64,000 bases of DNA from assembly GCF_964656455.1 (NCBI RefSeq), contig NW_027555031.1:1-64000 (forward strand). Direction: 5' to 3'. Under the pieces are notes generated by a model that was not told the DNA's origin, searched no databases, and was given only the letters and a program-made list of their open reading frames with translations. Position numbers and translations under genes: made by a program. Positions 42,835-53,750 of the stretch are shown piece after piece (position 1 is the stretch's first letter; each line of letters starts with the position of its first letter). The stretch comes from Halichoerus grypus (Eukaryota > Chordata > Mammalia > Carnivora > Phocidae).

Positions 42835-43240
42835 ATACATTCAAGGACAGTGTCACTGAGAAAGTGATGCTTGAGCTGAGACCCAAATTAAGTGAAGTAC
42901 TCAAGATGTCAAGATCTGGAGGAGAGAATTTTCCAGGGCAGGGAGGAGCAGGAGCCAAAGCCCTAAGGCATGACAGAGCTGGTGAACTCAGGTTACAGAG
43001 AAGACTTGTGTGGCCTGAGCACAGGGACACATAAGAGCTGGTAGGAAATGAAGTTGGAGAGGTAGGGAAGGGCAGGCCATGACAGGGAGCCTGGATTTCA
43101 TTCCAAGTTTAATGGAAGCATTGGAGGGTAGTAAGCAAGGGAGGAACCCCACCTATTTTGCATTTTTAGAAGATTCTTCCTGGTGCATTTGTTGAGAAAA
43201 GGCTGTGGGATGGTATGAATGGAAGCCACAGCTACTTTAG
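42835..43240 (-). repeat. L2 LINE, antisense, right part
   Basis: 'gagaaagtgatgcttgagct', 'ggagagaattttccagggca', 'aagccctaaggcatgacaga' and 'ggcaggccatgacagggagc' resume the L2 coding-end complement. Confidence 0.88.
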
Positions 43241-43847
43241 AGGCTAGTTCTGCTGTGAACAGAGTCGCAGAATCGCCCTTAAATGGTTCCATTGGGTTTT
43301 GCCTCTAACGCCCCCTCTCCTTTGAGGATGCAAGACAGAGACCAGACAAGCCCAGATGCCTTTTGATCTTCTGTTTCCTAAGCAAGGCATTCTCTCAGCA
43401 CCCTCCACCTTGCAAAACATAAGCTCCCATATATGAAAACACAGACTGACAGAGGCATATAAGGTGGAGGAGGGAAATGTGAGCTGTATCAACAACAGCC
43501 AAACCACAATGCCTCGTGTATTGCTAACCCGGGTGTCACCTACATTTCCTCCAAGTCCTGTGTCACACACTCTGCTATCATGGCTGCCATAAATGGCCAC
43601 ATGACAGCAAATGCCACATGACACTAAGGTCAACATGGATACAGAATTCAGAGCCCCTCTGAATATCCCCAAAGAATCCATATGGGGTTATTAGTGAGAA
43701 ATCTAGACTTTATTGAGTATCTCATAGGAAATGTGGAGAAGAAAGGTCATATTGCACACCTATGTATTCCTGTTTCCCCAAGACCCTCTCCTGGGGTAAG
43801 AGAGAGGTGAAAAGAAGGCAAGCGTCAGGGAGGAGCCAGTCAAGCTG
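43241..43847. other. unassigned unique sequence
   Basis: A 145-codon minus open frame (43244-43681) ends inside the L2 and shows no domain. I treat it as chance. Confidence 0.5.
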
Positions 43848-44676
43848 GGCCTTTTTTCTTCTTCTTTTTTATTTAAATTCAATTAGCCAACATATAGTAC
43901 ATCAGTAGTTTCAGATATAGAGTTCAGTAATTCATCAGTTGCATATACTACCCAGTGCTCATCACATCATATGCCCTCCTTAATACCTGTCACCCAGTTA
44001 CCCCATCCCCCCACCCAGCCCCCTCCAGCAACCCTCAGTTTGTTTCCTAGAGTTAAGAGTCTCTCATAGTTTGTCTCCCTCTCTGATTTCTTCCCATTCG
44101 GTTTTCCCTCCTTTCCCCTATGATCCTCTGTGCAATTTTTATATTCCACATATGAGTGAAACCATATGATAATTGTCTTTCTCTGATTGACTTATTTCAC
44201 TTAGCATAATACCCTCCAGTTCCATCCACGTCGATGTAAATGGTAAGGTTTCATCCTTTTTGATGGCTGAGTAATGTTCCATTATGTATATATATACCAC
44301 ATCTTCTTTATCCATTCATCTGTCAATGGACATCTGAGCTCTTTCCACAGTTTGGCTATTGTGGACATTGCTGCTATAAACACTGGGGTGCAGGTACCCC
44401 TTCAGATCCCTACATTTGTATCTTTGGGGTAAATACTCAGTCGTGCTACTGCTGGGTCGTAGGGTAGCTCTGTTTTTAACTTCTTGAGGAATCTCCATAC
44501 TGTTTACCAGAGTGGCTGAACCAGCTTGCATTCCCACCAACAGTGTAAGAGGGTTCCCCTTTCTCCACATCCTCACCAACATTTGTTATTTCCTGACTTG
44601 TTGATTTTAGCCATTCTGACTGGTATGAGATGGTATTTCATTGTGGTTTTGGTTTGTATTTCCAGCACGGCCTTTT
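43848..44676 (-). mobile_element. 5'-truncated carnivore L1 (ORF2 end plus 3' UTR), antisense
   Basis: The + strand begins with a T-rich run and 'aattcaattagccaacatat' (L1 3' end of carnivores). It continues through the 3' UTR into the complement of the ORF2 C-terminus. On the minus strand the ORF2 words [14 protein letters not shown] and SGNNKCW are readable around 44570-44665, with stops after them, so the copy is dead. The break lies at about 44668. The word ggcctttt at both ends (43848-43855, 44669-44676) may be the target-site duplication, but it is short and simple. It is less decayed than the other L1 relics here. Confidence 0.92.
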
Positions 44677-44806
44677 ATGTCATGTTCAGGAGCACTTGTC
44701 TTTTGGGGGGTTATGCTAAAATAAGACCCAAACCACACATAACAAAGCACAGGGCTGAGATGGCCAAGGTCAGGTTAAAGCAGAGTCAGGGCAAATGTTG
44801 ACTATG

Positions 44807-45266
44807 TGTATGAGTTTCTTGTGGCTGTTGTAACAAATTACCACGAACTTAGTGGCTCAAGCCAACATGAGTTTATTGTCTTGCAGTTTGGGAAGCCAGA
44901 ATTCTAAAATAGGTCTGCAGGGCTGGTTACTTCTGAAGGCTTTAAGGGAAAGTCGCTTTCCTTATATTTACCAGCTACTGGAGGCTGCCTGGGTTCCTTG
45001 GCTTATGGCCCCTTCCTCACATTACTCCAACCTTTCTGCTTCTGTCATCTGTGAGTCTCCACGTCTGACTCTGATCCCCCTGCTCCCTCTTATGAGGACC
45101 CTTATTGCTTTGGGCCCATAGTTCATAGTAATCTCTCCATATCAAGATCTTTAAACTTAATCACACCTGCAAAGTCCATTTGGGTACGTAAGAATGTATT
45201 CACAGGTTCTGGGGATTCATATGTGGACATCTTGGTTGCGGGGGGAGCATTGTTCTGTCTACCACA
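44807..45266 (-). mobile_element. solo MaLR LTR (MLT1-like), antisense, full length
   Basis: It starts TG and ends CA. Markers in order: 'ttgtaacaaattaccacgaa', 'cttagtggctcaagccaaca', 'ctgcctgggttccttggctt', 'cattactccaacctttctgc', 'cttatgaggacccttattgc', 'cacaggttctggggattcat' and 'gttctgtctaccaca'. With no flanking internal sequence or partner LTR, it is best read as a solo LTR left by recombination. Confidence 0.88.
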
Positions 45267-45484
45267 CTAAATAAGTGTGTTTTTAGATGTACAATTGGAA
45301 CCTCAATTCTGTGCTGAGTTTCATAAGAAATAGATTCTGGTTTTGGCTTCAGTTGGCATCCTAGCACTAGCCAGACAGTCAAGGTGGCAGGCAAAAGAAT
45401 AGGGACAGGTCTATGCAATATGTCCCCACTCCTGAGAAACCAAGGCGTGTTCTACTGGCATCATACTCAAAAGCAAGAAAAAAA

Positions 45485-45745
45485 CTTGTTGCAGTAGAAA
45501 GAAGCCCCTGGACCTGGGTTCTGATCTATACACATAATAGGTGTTTGACAAATGTTGGCCCACTCACTCTTCTCAGAAGTTGTGAATGAGTTCATTGCTC
45601 AAGAGAGTGAATTAGGTACTAGAAGATATAGGCTCTTTCCCTGCTTCACCACTCCTTGCTAGGTAACTTAGGAAAGTTTCTTCCCCTCTCTGGGTCTCTG
45701 TTTCAACAGATACAACATGAGGGGCTTGCACAGAAAAGAGCAGGT
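45485..45745 (+). repeat. MIR SINE pieces, two in a row
   Basis: 45485-45575 carries 'cccctggacctgggttctga' and a jump to the 3' end 'taggtgtttgacaaatgttg'. 45605-45745 carries 'tgctaggtaacttaggaaag' and 'ctctgggtctctgtttcaac'. Confidence 0.75.
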
Positions 45746-46394
45746 TTGCTCTAACACTAGCCTTCCATGTTTCTAATATTGGTAGCCTCTCTGACCACCT
45801 CACCTTGATTTGACCTGAAAACATCATGCCCACAAGACATGGCATTTGCTGTCACATGGCCACATATGGGCAGCAGCACCAGGGCCAGGCTCCTGAGGCC
45901 CCTTCACGTGGCGTGACCAACAGCTCCCCCATCCCCCGGGCCTTGGGCAAGGATGCAGGCAGCAGCAGCAGCCGCAAGCATGTGCTGTTTCTGTGGTTTC
46001 TACTTAGAACAGTTTCCTACTTCAACCTGCCAGTTCCTTAAAAGCATTAGGCTGAGGTTTTGCCGAATGACTCCACTCTATTTTCATAAAGGGGTGGAGG
46101 GGCTCCTCCTGGGAGCCAAGCCCAGAGCAGAAATTCCACATGAATTAAGGGTATAGAAAGCTCGGAAGTCTGTCTCCTGGAGGAAAAAAAAATAGCCTGG
46201 TGGGTGGTGACTTTCAGAGAGAAAAGAGAGTTTTTCCCCTAGCCGGGTTCATGGGCCCAGTTTGCTTAGGTGGCTGCTCTCTTCCCTTCTCTGGTCCCAG
46301 TTCCCCTATCTGTTACATGAGGGGCTTGGGTCCTCTCTCTAGGTTCTAGGCACTCCCAGGTATCTCGGTTAGACTGTTTAGTATAGATTAAGGT
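45746..46394. other. unassigned unique sequence
   Basis: It includes a GC-rich part (45830-45990) with a short GCAGCAGCAGCAGCCGC run. Open frames of about 70 codons are not convincing. Confidence 0.5.
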
Positions 46395-46602
46395 AATTTT
46401 AACAGTAGTAGCCAACACTTCTATAGAATTTTCTGTGCTGTTCTAAGCACTTTATAAATATCGTTTCTCTTCGCACTCATAATAACCCTCCTAAGTGGGC
46501 ACTCTTACTATCCTCATTTTACATATGAGACACAGAAGAAGGGTTGACAAGTCAGGATTTCAACCCTGGCAGTTTAAGCCCAAAGTCCACCCTGCTAGCT
46601 CT
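46395..46602 (-). repeat. MIR SINE, antisense
   Basis: 'gctgttctaagcactttata', 'ctcattttacatatgagaca' and 'aggatttcaaccctggcagt'. Confidence 0.93.
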
Positions 46603-46624
46603 CTCAAAATAAGAACTTTCTGGA

Positions 46625-46805
46625 GGCAGACAGCTTAATATTGGGAAGAATGTAGTCGCATCAGTCTCAGAGGGCCTAGGTTCGAGTCCTGAACCTAGGA
46701 CTCGAATCTAGGTGTCCTTGGAGGTGTCACTGAATTCTTTGGAGCTTCAATTTCCTCATCTATAAAATGGGGCCGTTGGCCCCAGGCGCTAATCTCCCAG
46801 AGTCT
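46625..46805 (+). repeat. MIR SINE containing an internal inverted duplication
   Basis: Sense MIR ('tcaatttcctcatctataaa', 'atggggccgttggccccagg') whose tRNA-like box B region is followed by its own inverted copy. Arms 46675-46690 and 46697-46712 match 15 of 16 around a 6-base spacer. The normal MIR sequence between box B and the core is missing at that point. Confidence 0.88.
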
Positions 46806-47184
46806 GTGAGGAATTTGAGGTGATGATTATTCATCAAGAAGCTCAAGAACAAGGTAAGCAGTCTCCCAGCAGAGACTTTTACTATTGTTATTATTCCCAT
46901 AGAAGTCTCTACCCACCCTTCCCTCCACCCCCACTGTCACATAGGGATGCTTTCACTTGGGAGGGACTCCAGGAGGAAGGCCCAGCTGACATCCTGGCAG
47001 TTCCAAAGCCCCCTCCCTGGCCTGGATGTGGGAGGGGGCAGTGCCTTCTTAGCAGCCCTGAGTCAGAGCCTACAACCTTATGAAGTCCAGGCATCTCCCC
47101 CCACCCTGTGAGCTTGTATGGAGGCATCTGTGTGTGGGTGTCTGTATGACCAGCCTTGGCCACTGACTCCAGACGTCTATCCAT
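46806..47184. other. unassigned sequence
   Basis: Nothing recognised. Confidence 0.45.
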
Positions 47185-48175
47185 CTGCCTTCTGTCTAAG
47201 AGGCATCTCCAATTTAATCCACCCAAACAGAACTCTTGATTTCCCTCTTGAAACTTGCTCCTCCTGATCTCCATCTCGATAAGTGCTATAACCATCTACA
47301 CAGACTGCTCAGGCTAACACCTTCCAGCCCTCTTCCTCTTTTATAGCCCATATCCAGTCCATGAGCAAATTATGTTGACTCTTCCACTCTATCCCCCAAT
47401 GTTTCCTGACTCTGCCCTCTCCTGTCCATCGTGCTGCCACCACCATGAACCAGGGGAGAGATGGTGGTCTCTCTCCATCTTGTACTTGGTCTACCCCAGT
47501 AGCCTCCAACAAGCCTCCCTGTGTACACCTTGCCCCCGGCCTCTTTCTTGACACAGCCAGAGGGATCTTTTTGAGAACACAAAACACTTCCTGTCAGCCC
47601 TATGCTTAGAACTCCCCCATGGCTTACTTAGTCAAAAATTAAACTTCTTACATGATTTCTAGGCCCTTTGGGGGGTACTTAACTGTCTGGCCTCATTTTG
47701 TACCACTCTCCCTCTTCTTGTTTATTTGTTCCTGCAACACTGTCCTTCTTTCTGTTTCTCAAACAAGCCAAACTCATTCCCACCTCAGGACATTTGCATC
47801 AGCATTTCCTCTGCCTATAATGCTGTGCCCTCACATGTTTCTGTGACTGGCCCTTTGTCAATACCTAGATTTCAATTCAGACACTACCTTCTCAGAGAGA
47901 CTTCCCCAACTACCTTGTTTAAATGTATTTCCTACTCCCCAGCCACCCCTCTCAGAGAGATACCTCTGTTGGTTTTGTTAGAGCATTTACCATCATCTGA
48001 AATTATTGTGTTTGTTTATTTATTTGTTCAATCATTTACCATCTGCCCCCATTGCTAGAATGATCAGGAAGGCTGAGACATGTGCATTTCTTTTTGCAGT
48101 TGTATCCACAGTGTACCTCCAGTGGGAGTGGGGATCTGGCACATGAAAAAGACTCAAATATTTGTTGAATGAATC
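47185..48175 (+). repeat. long L2 LINE copy, sense
   Basis: 'ctaagaggcatctccaattt', 'cccatatccagtccatgagc', 'gtagcctccaacaagcctcc', 'cacctcaggacatttgcatc', 'accttctcagagagacttcc' and the tail 'caaatatttgttgaatgaat'. It covers the reverse-transcriptase C-terminus to the 3' end, about 1 kb, with broken frames. Confidence 0.9.
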
Positions 48176-48300
48176 CAAGAACTTGCTGTGTGACCTGGAA
48201 CAAGTTAACTCTCTCGGGTTCAGTTTCCCCATCAGTAAAATGAAGGAGAAGGAGACAGGTCATTTGAAAGGACTCTCTTGGTTCCAACTCTGGACTCTCA
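48175..48300 (+). repeat. MIR3-like SINE fragment
   Basis: 'cttgctgtgtgacctggaac', 'ggttcagtttccccatcagt' and 'aaaatgaaggagaaggagac'. The end 'ctcttggttccaactctgga' suggests the MIR3 type. Confidence 0.8.
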
Positions 48301-48310
48301 ATTTCCCACT

Positions 48311-48411
48311 GGGATGCATGGATGATGGGTGGTTGGTGGATGGATAGATGGATGGATGGATGGATGGGTGGATGGATGGAAGATTGGATGGATGGACAGA
48401 CAGACAGGTGA
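48311..48411 (+). repeat. (GGAT)n microsatellite
   Basis: About 100 bp of GGAT/GGTG units with GACA units at the right edge. Imperfect, but long enough to vary in length. Confidence 0.95.
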
Positions 48412-49025
48412 ATGATTTCTGGGGTTTTATTGAAGCCACCCAGGACAAAGGAAGTATCAGGAAGAAGATGGGGACAGAGAAAGTGGGCATGTAACTCCAT
48501 TGGGAGTTTGCTTCTCCTACACCAATTGAGAGAGGGGTATGATCCCCTCCGTCCTTTCTTACTCACCCTGCAGACCACCTTTCCTCCTGGCTGCACTGGG
48601 AAGATGGCAGCAGCAGCCGCCTGCCCAGAGCTCCACCCAGGAGATAAAAGGAACCAAAGGAATGTGCTGGCAAGGCTGGCGTCCCTGTCCTCTCAGGGGT
48701 GTAAATGGCTTTCCTGCTCCCACAGGTTCAAAGAGCACTTCATTTCACAGCAAAAGTACAGCTAATGAGAAACAGATTTTCTGGCTCCAGCCACAGCCCT
48801 GAGAACCCAGGAGGCAAAGGAAAGCCCCCAAGAACCTGGATATGAACATCTGCACCTTAGGGCCTTTTCCTCTCCCTCTCTCTAGGGCCATTCAGCTGTC
48901 TCAGCAACAGAGGAAATAGGTTGTTGAGAGGGGGTGATCAGGGCAAGAACACAGTCCACATATAGATGGTTGAGAGGGGCCCTCAGGAGGAGGGCTTCTG
49001 AACTATGGACCTTCCAATCATTCTG
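48412..49025. other. unassigned unique sequence
   Basis: A 117-codon + frame (48412-48765) overlaps other short frames. No domain recognised. Confidence 0.5.
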
Positions 49026-49070
49026 AGCTTTTTTGTTTGTTTGTTTTGTTTGTTTGTTTGTTTGTTTTCA
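49026..49070 (+). repeat. (GTTT)n microsatellite
   Basis: About ten GTTT units with one GTTTT interruption. Confidence 0.95.
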
Positions 49071-49159
49071 GTCTGGAAGCCAAGTTGGGCAACACCTAAC
49101 AAGAACAATAGCTTCCTTGTTCTGGGGGCTGCCAAGGTGCCAGCTACAGGGTAGCCCAG

Positions 49160-49590
49160 TGGGAAGGCCATTGGCTTCAAGGCCACAAGACCTGATTAAT
49201 AGACTCTGGGCCTCGGTCTTCTCAGCTGTCCAGTGAGCACACTGGTGGTGATCACTGAGAATCCCAAATTGCTGTGCATCATGCAGTGAAAATAACAGGT
49301 TGAGGCCCAGAAGACCTGGGTTCTAGCCTTGGTTCTGTTGGGTGTGTGACTTTGGGCAATGCAGGCTGGGACAGTAAGTCTTGGATGATGAAAAAAAGGG
49401 AGGGGGCCCTAAGTTCAAATTCTGGTTCTTTCTCTCACTTTGCTGGTAGTGCTTGGGCAAGTCACTTGGCATCTCTGAGCCTGTCTTCTCATCTGTAACC
49501 AACACCAATAATATCAACCTCATGGGCATGGGGTGAGGATTAAATGAGAAGAGACACATAAACTACTATACTAAGTAGGTGCTTAAGGAC
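49160..49590 (+). repeat. cluster of sense MIR SINEs, possibly one inside another
   Basis: 49160-49300 shows a MIR middle ('gggcctcggtcttctcagct'). 49300-49365 restarts with 'agacctgggttctagccttg' and the core 'gggtgtgtgactttgggcaa'. 49400-49590 restarts again with 'taagttcaaattctggttct', 'cttgggcaagtcacttggca' and 'gtgaggattaaatgagaaga'. Confidence 0.85.
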
Positions 49591-49694
49591 AAGGATGGAA
49601 ATCTTGTTTGCTGAAAGGCCTTAGAAGGAACAGGGCAATCTGTGCCCAAATCAGAAGACAAATCCAGGCTGGACCCATGGCCAAACAATACAAT

Positions 49695-49835
49695 AAAAGT
49701 AACAATAGTAGAGTGCAATGTCCCATGCTGTATGCTCAGAATCTTAGTCTCTCCAAAACAACATGTGAGGCAGGTACTACTGTTTTCCCCAAATAGCTAG
49801 AACCAGGAATTAAAGAGAGAAGATTGGACTCCAGA
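49695..49835 (-). repeat. MIR SINE fragment, antisense
   Basis: 'gtaacaatagtagagtgcaa' and 'catgtgaggcaggtactact', then a decayed core. Confidence 0.65.
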
Positions 49836-50024
49836 GTATATGCTAAGTCACTCACCTCTTCTTCAAAGCTTCTCCCTTGTAGCCTTCTTCCCTCTACTCT
49901 GGGTGACTGCCTGCCTCTGGGAGCCCAACCTGTGTCCAATCTTCAGTGGGCACAAAGTTCACAATCCACATCGCTAGCTTGTCCCTTTTGCCCACCTTAC
50001 TCTTCAGGATATTAGAAGGAGTAT

Positions 50025-50210
50025 TTCACTCATTCAACAAATGTTTCCTGAACACTTAACTATATGCTGGGCATTTGAGACAACAGTGAACAGAACAAAA
50101 AAAGAAAAATCCCTGTCCTCATGGATCTTATATTCTGAAGGGGGCAGGGGCAGAGAAAATGAACAAATGGACAAATAAAAATATTAAACATCAAGTCACA
50201 GTTTTGCTGG
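50025..50210 (-). repeat. L2 LINE 3' end, antisense
   Basis: 'cactcattcaacaaatgttt', 'aatccctgtcctcatggatc' and 'ttatattctgaagggggcag' form the complement of the L2 tail and 3' UTR. Confidence 0.9.
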
Positions 50211-50274
50211 CATTAGTTTATTAAAAATTAGTAAGATACTTATTTGTGGGGTCCTGAAATAATTTAGGTCTTGC

Positions 50275-50600
50275 ATTATTCATTATAATGAATTATATTT
50301 AACACAAACCATGTACCAGGCATTATGCTAGGAACTGAGATAAAAAAGATGAATAATACCTGTGCCTTGCCTTTGGTGGAATTCTATGCTAGAAGGAGAA
50401 ATAGAAATATTAAATAATTGTAATACATGGTGCTAAGAACTGTTTTGGAGGGATTTCCCCCCGTGTCTTAAAGAGGGGATGAGGGAAGAACCAGGAGAAG
50501 CCTGAGGAAGGCTTCACAGAGAAGATAACATCTAAGCTCGTCCTTGAAAGAGAAGGATGAATTCACCAGACAGAAATGTAGGGAGATACTTCCTGGAGTA
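50275..50600 (-). repeat. L2 LINE 3' region, antisense, second copy
   Basis: 'accatgtaccaggcattatg', 'gaattctatgctagaaggag' and 'gaaggcttcacagagaagat'. The tail motif appears again, so this is a separate copy from the preceding one. Confidence 0.82.
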
Positions 50601-50611
50601 ATAATAGTCAT

Positions 50612-50691
50612 AGAAGCAAAAATATGCACAAAAAGAAGAAGAAGGAGAAGGAGGAGAAGGAGAAGGAGAAGAAGAAGCAAAAATATGCACA
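50612..50691 (+). repeat. (GAA/GGA)n tract flanked by perfect 19-bp direct repeats
   Basis: agaagcaaaaatatgcaca occurs identically at 50612-50630 and 50673-50691. Between them lie only A-rich and GAA/GGA units (50631-50672). Confidence 0.95.
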
Positions 50692-50879
50692 GCATGTTTG
50701 GGAACACAGAGTATACATTCCCATGTAAGTAAAGAACAGGGTGAACACGGGAGAAATGAGACTGGAGAGTATTATAGGAACTCTGGGTGCCAGCAGGTAC
50801 ATAGTGAAGAGTCATAGGAGATTCTCTAAGTAAGAGTGTGGGACCCAATCACACATGTATTTTACTTACCTGTCTTCAT

Positions 50880-51470
50880 CATCACTAATCCTTTCTTCAG
50901 CTGTGTCTAAACTAATGCTAAACCTATCTTTTGGGTACTTAAAATTGGTTATTTCATCTTTCAGTTCTAGAATTTCCAGTTGATTTTTTTGTCAGTTTCA
51001 TTTCTCAGTAAAAATTTTTCATCTTTTCTTCTGTTTTCTTTCTTTTTTGTTTTTTAAGTAGGCTCCACACCCAGCATGGAGCCCAACACGAGGCTTGACC
51101 CTAAGATCAAGACCTGAGCTGAGATCAAGAGTCGGATGCTTAACCGACTGAGCCATCTAGGCACACCCCCTTTTCCTCTATATTCTTAACATATAAATCA
51201 GTTATTTCCCAGTCTGTGGCTGGTAACACCAATATATGGATCTCCTATGGATCTGCTTATATTGCCTCCCTTTTGTTTTTTCAGTCTTTTGGTCTTGTCT
51301 CATAGAATGCTTGGCTGCCTTTGGGTCAGGTGTCTGTCAGCGATCACCTCTTGCTCAAAGAAATATCCTAGAGTCTTGTCCTTGGCAGACCTTTGAGGGC
51401 AGAGCAGTGTTCCTCCAAAGGGCGTGGTGGACATGATTGATGTATTTGGTGGGGCAGAATCTGGGGAGCT
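50880..51470 (-). repeat. old L1 5'-region relic, antisense, split by a SINE
   Basis: 'tcctttcttcagctgtgtct', 'cagttctagaatttccagtt' and, beyond the SINE, 'tgtggctggtaacaccaata' and 'ttcagtcttttggtcttgtc' match the complement of the 5' end/ORF1 zone of L1M elements. Confidence 0.65.
51023..51185 (-). mobile_element. SINEC, antisense, CT-poor variant, older
   Basis: The body at 51039-51169 contains 'ggctccacacccagcatgga' and 'cttaaccgactgagccatct'. The flanks cttttcttctgttttc (51023-51038) and cttttcctctatattc (51170-51185) match 13 of 16, consistent with an older insertion. Confidence 0.9.
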
Positions 51471-52554
51471 TCTAATGGAGAGAGTAGAATAGCAAGGAGG
51501 GTTTCAGAAGGGGATGTGGAAGAATGCGGGTGACAAGGGTGTGGACTCTCCCGCCCGGGCCCCCTCCGTAGTCATTGCCTACCAGCCAGACTGGGAGTAG
51601 TACAGCATCAATCACTTTCCCCTCCACCCTGCTCCAGCTGGGAAAGACATCCTGGCTGTGTAAACTAACCTTATGAGTCTAATTCCAAGAAGGCCAAGGA
51701 ATTTGACAGGAAACAACACAAGCTAGTCGTCTTAGATCTCTGTCTGGGCTTGACGTGATTGGGTCTGAAATAGCTACAGAGAGCCTCATTATTAGACATC
51801 TTGAGCCACAAAGATACCCACACGTTTGCATGCACAAACAAGAAGGTTTAAAACGAGGCCACCAAAGGGGTAAGGCCATACAGGCCTCCACACAGGAACT
51901 AAGACCAAGGCTTCAATTTCAAGTCAGATCCCCAGTGGAGGGTGTTTGACAGGGCTTGTCACTCAGATTCCAAAAATCTGTCTCCACAGCCAAGAATCCT
52001 TCATCTCTGTCCCCACTCTCCATCTTGACTATTCTTGTGCATTGCAGGCAGCTCAGAGGTGGCTGTTTTCAAGAGCAGGGTGAGCCATCTCTGCCAAGAG
52101 CTTGTCTTGCCAATCACTTCCTTGGCCCCAGCCCTCAGCTCGTCCAAGTCTGACATCACCCTTAACCCCCCACCACCACCCCCAGAATAAAGAGCCACCT
52201 CAGAGGCTGTGACTGCCAGACCTAGTCCCACTCTGTCCCAGACATTTCAAGCTGACAACTCCCAGAGAGGCAGAATCCCTCTCACCCATATGCATAGCCC
52301 TCGCTGCTCAGGATGGTCTGAATACCCCAGATCTACTCTGCTGGGGGCTTGATCATCTGATATGGGAGGGATGGATGTGTCAGATGCTGGTCCCCCAAAA
52401 GCTGAAGGGTTCTAGCCCTCATGCACTCAGAAGCCTTAAGGGCCCTTATGGGGGTCTTTTCTCTTATTGAATCTGGGATGAGTGCAGCCTTAGGCCTGAG
52501 GTAAATAGAAGGGATCACATCATGGGCTCAGGGGTTGGATCTTGCTGACTTCAC
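51471..52554. other. unassigned unique sequence
   Basis: About 1.1 kb without a repeat or exon I can support. Confidence 0.5.
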
Positions 52555-52738
52555 ATATGGGCTTTGCTGTTCCTAGCACTATGGCCTTGGGCAAATTGCT
52601 TAACCATTTCTTCATCTTTTCATTCATTATGTAAAGTGGAAATAGTTACCTTGTAAGGTTATATTAGGATTAAATGAGTTGATACATGTAAACTTCTTAG
52701 AACAGTGCTTAGGATCTAAGGAGTTATCAATAAGTAAT
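52555..52738 (+). repeat. MIR SINE
   Basis: 'agcactatggccttgggcaa', 'attgcttaaccatttcttca', 'aggattaaatgagttgatac' and 'cttagaacagtgcttaggat'. Confidence 0.92.
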
Positions 52739-52784
52739 ATGAGGAGAGGCAAAAGGGGAGTAAGTAGTTAACAGGGACAGAGTT

Positions 52785-52945
52785 TCAGTTTGGGGAGATG
52801 AAAAAGCCCTAAAGATGGACAGTGGTGATGGTTTACACAATAAGGTGAATGTACTTAAGGCCACTGAACTGTACACTTAAAAATGGTTAAAATGGTAAAT
52901 TTTATGTATGTATGTTACCACAATTTTTTTTAAAAAAGTAACAGC
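52785..52945 (+). repeat. old L1 3' end with A-rich tail
   Basis: 'agatggacagtggtgatggt', 'gccactgaactgtacactta', 'aaaatggttaaaatggtaaa' and 'tgtatgttaccacaattttt' are the classic L1M 3' UTR words. It is 5'-truncated to about 160 bp. Confidence 0.93.
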
Positions 52946-53728
52946 TGTTATTATTTGATGGGGCTATCTTCACCTCCTCATGGAGCTCCAAGGTAAACAT
53001 GGTATCTTTGCCCCAGGGGAAGGAGGAACAGCCTTCTCCTCCAGTATAGAGTTTAGGTTCCTCGTTGGGCTCTAGCACCTTCTCCCACCAAAGAGAATTA
53101 AACTCTCAAGTCCTCCAGGGGTTCTACCAAGAAACTTGGGTACCTAGGGAGCCCTCTGAATTGCAGACACTTAGACACACATACACACAGACATATCAAA
53201 GAGATGGACACATAGACAGCACCAAGGAGGCAGACAAGGAAGGGCTGCAAAGGGTTGAGGTAATCTAAGAAAGAACTTTGGTCTCTGGAGATGGGTGCTC
53301 CAGGTAAGACCCGGAAGGAAATTGGATGAGATGGGGGCAGGGTGACCAACCACATGCTCATTACATTGTCCAGGCCTTGGTTCAGGCTCTGCCTGCTTGG
53401 AGTAGCCTCTGTCTCTGATCCTCTCCACCCCCCCCACCCAAAGCCCCCTCGTGCTTTCAGCCTTGGCTAAAGGCTACCTCTAGCAGAGGGCCCTCCCTGC
53501 TTCTCCACCCTCCTGAAGGCCCATTCTTTGCGCTGAGCATCAAAGCCTCAATGTATTCCTCAGCTCTGGCTCAGCTGTTGCTCACCAACTACTTTATGTG
53601 TGTCTCCTCCCTAAAGATGGGAGCTGTGGCTTTTCTTCTCTGCACTCCTCTCCTTGCACACTACCCCTAATTAAGCAGACCTCACTTATACTTTTTTAAA
53701 TGATGGCATATTGATGAATTTTTTGAAC
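52946..53728. other. unassigned unique sequence
   Basis: Nothing recognised. An 87-codon minus frame (53098-53361) runs opposite a 67-codon + frame and is treated as chance. Confidence 0.5.
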
Positions 53729-53748
53729 ACATACACACACACACACAC
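53729..53748 (+). repeat. short (CA)n microsatellite
   Basis: About nine CA units just before the hAT-like element. Confidence 0.9.
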
Positions 53749-53750
53749 CC

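Noticed and set aside
44807..45266. possible intact endogenous retrovirus around the LTRs
   Set aside because: No internal gag/pol-like sequence or second matching LTR lies nearby. The LTRs are solo.
45958..45978. GCAGCAGCAGCAGCCGC run as a CAG-repeat locus
   Set aside because: Only about five imperfect units, too short to be a noteworthy expansion locus.
48036..48596. 186-codon minus open frame
   Set aside because: It runs through an L2 end, a MIR3-like fragment and the (GGAT)n array (visible as Ile-His-Pro-Ser repeats).
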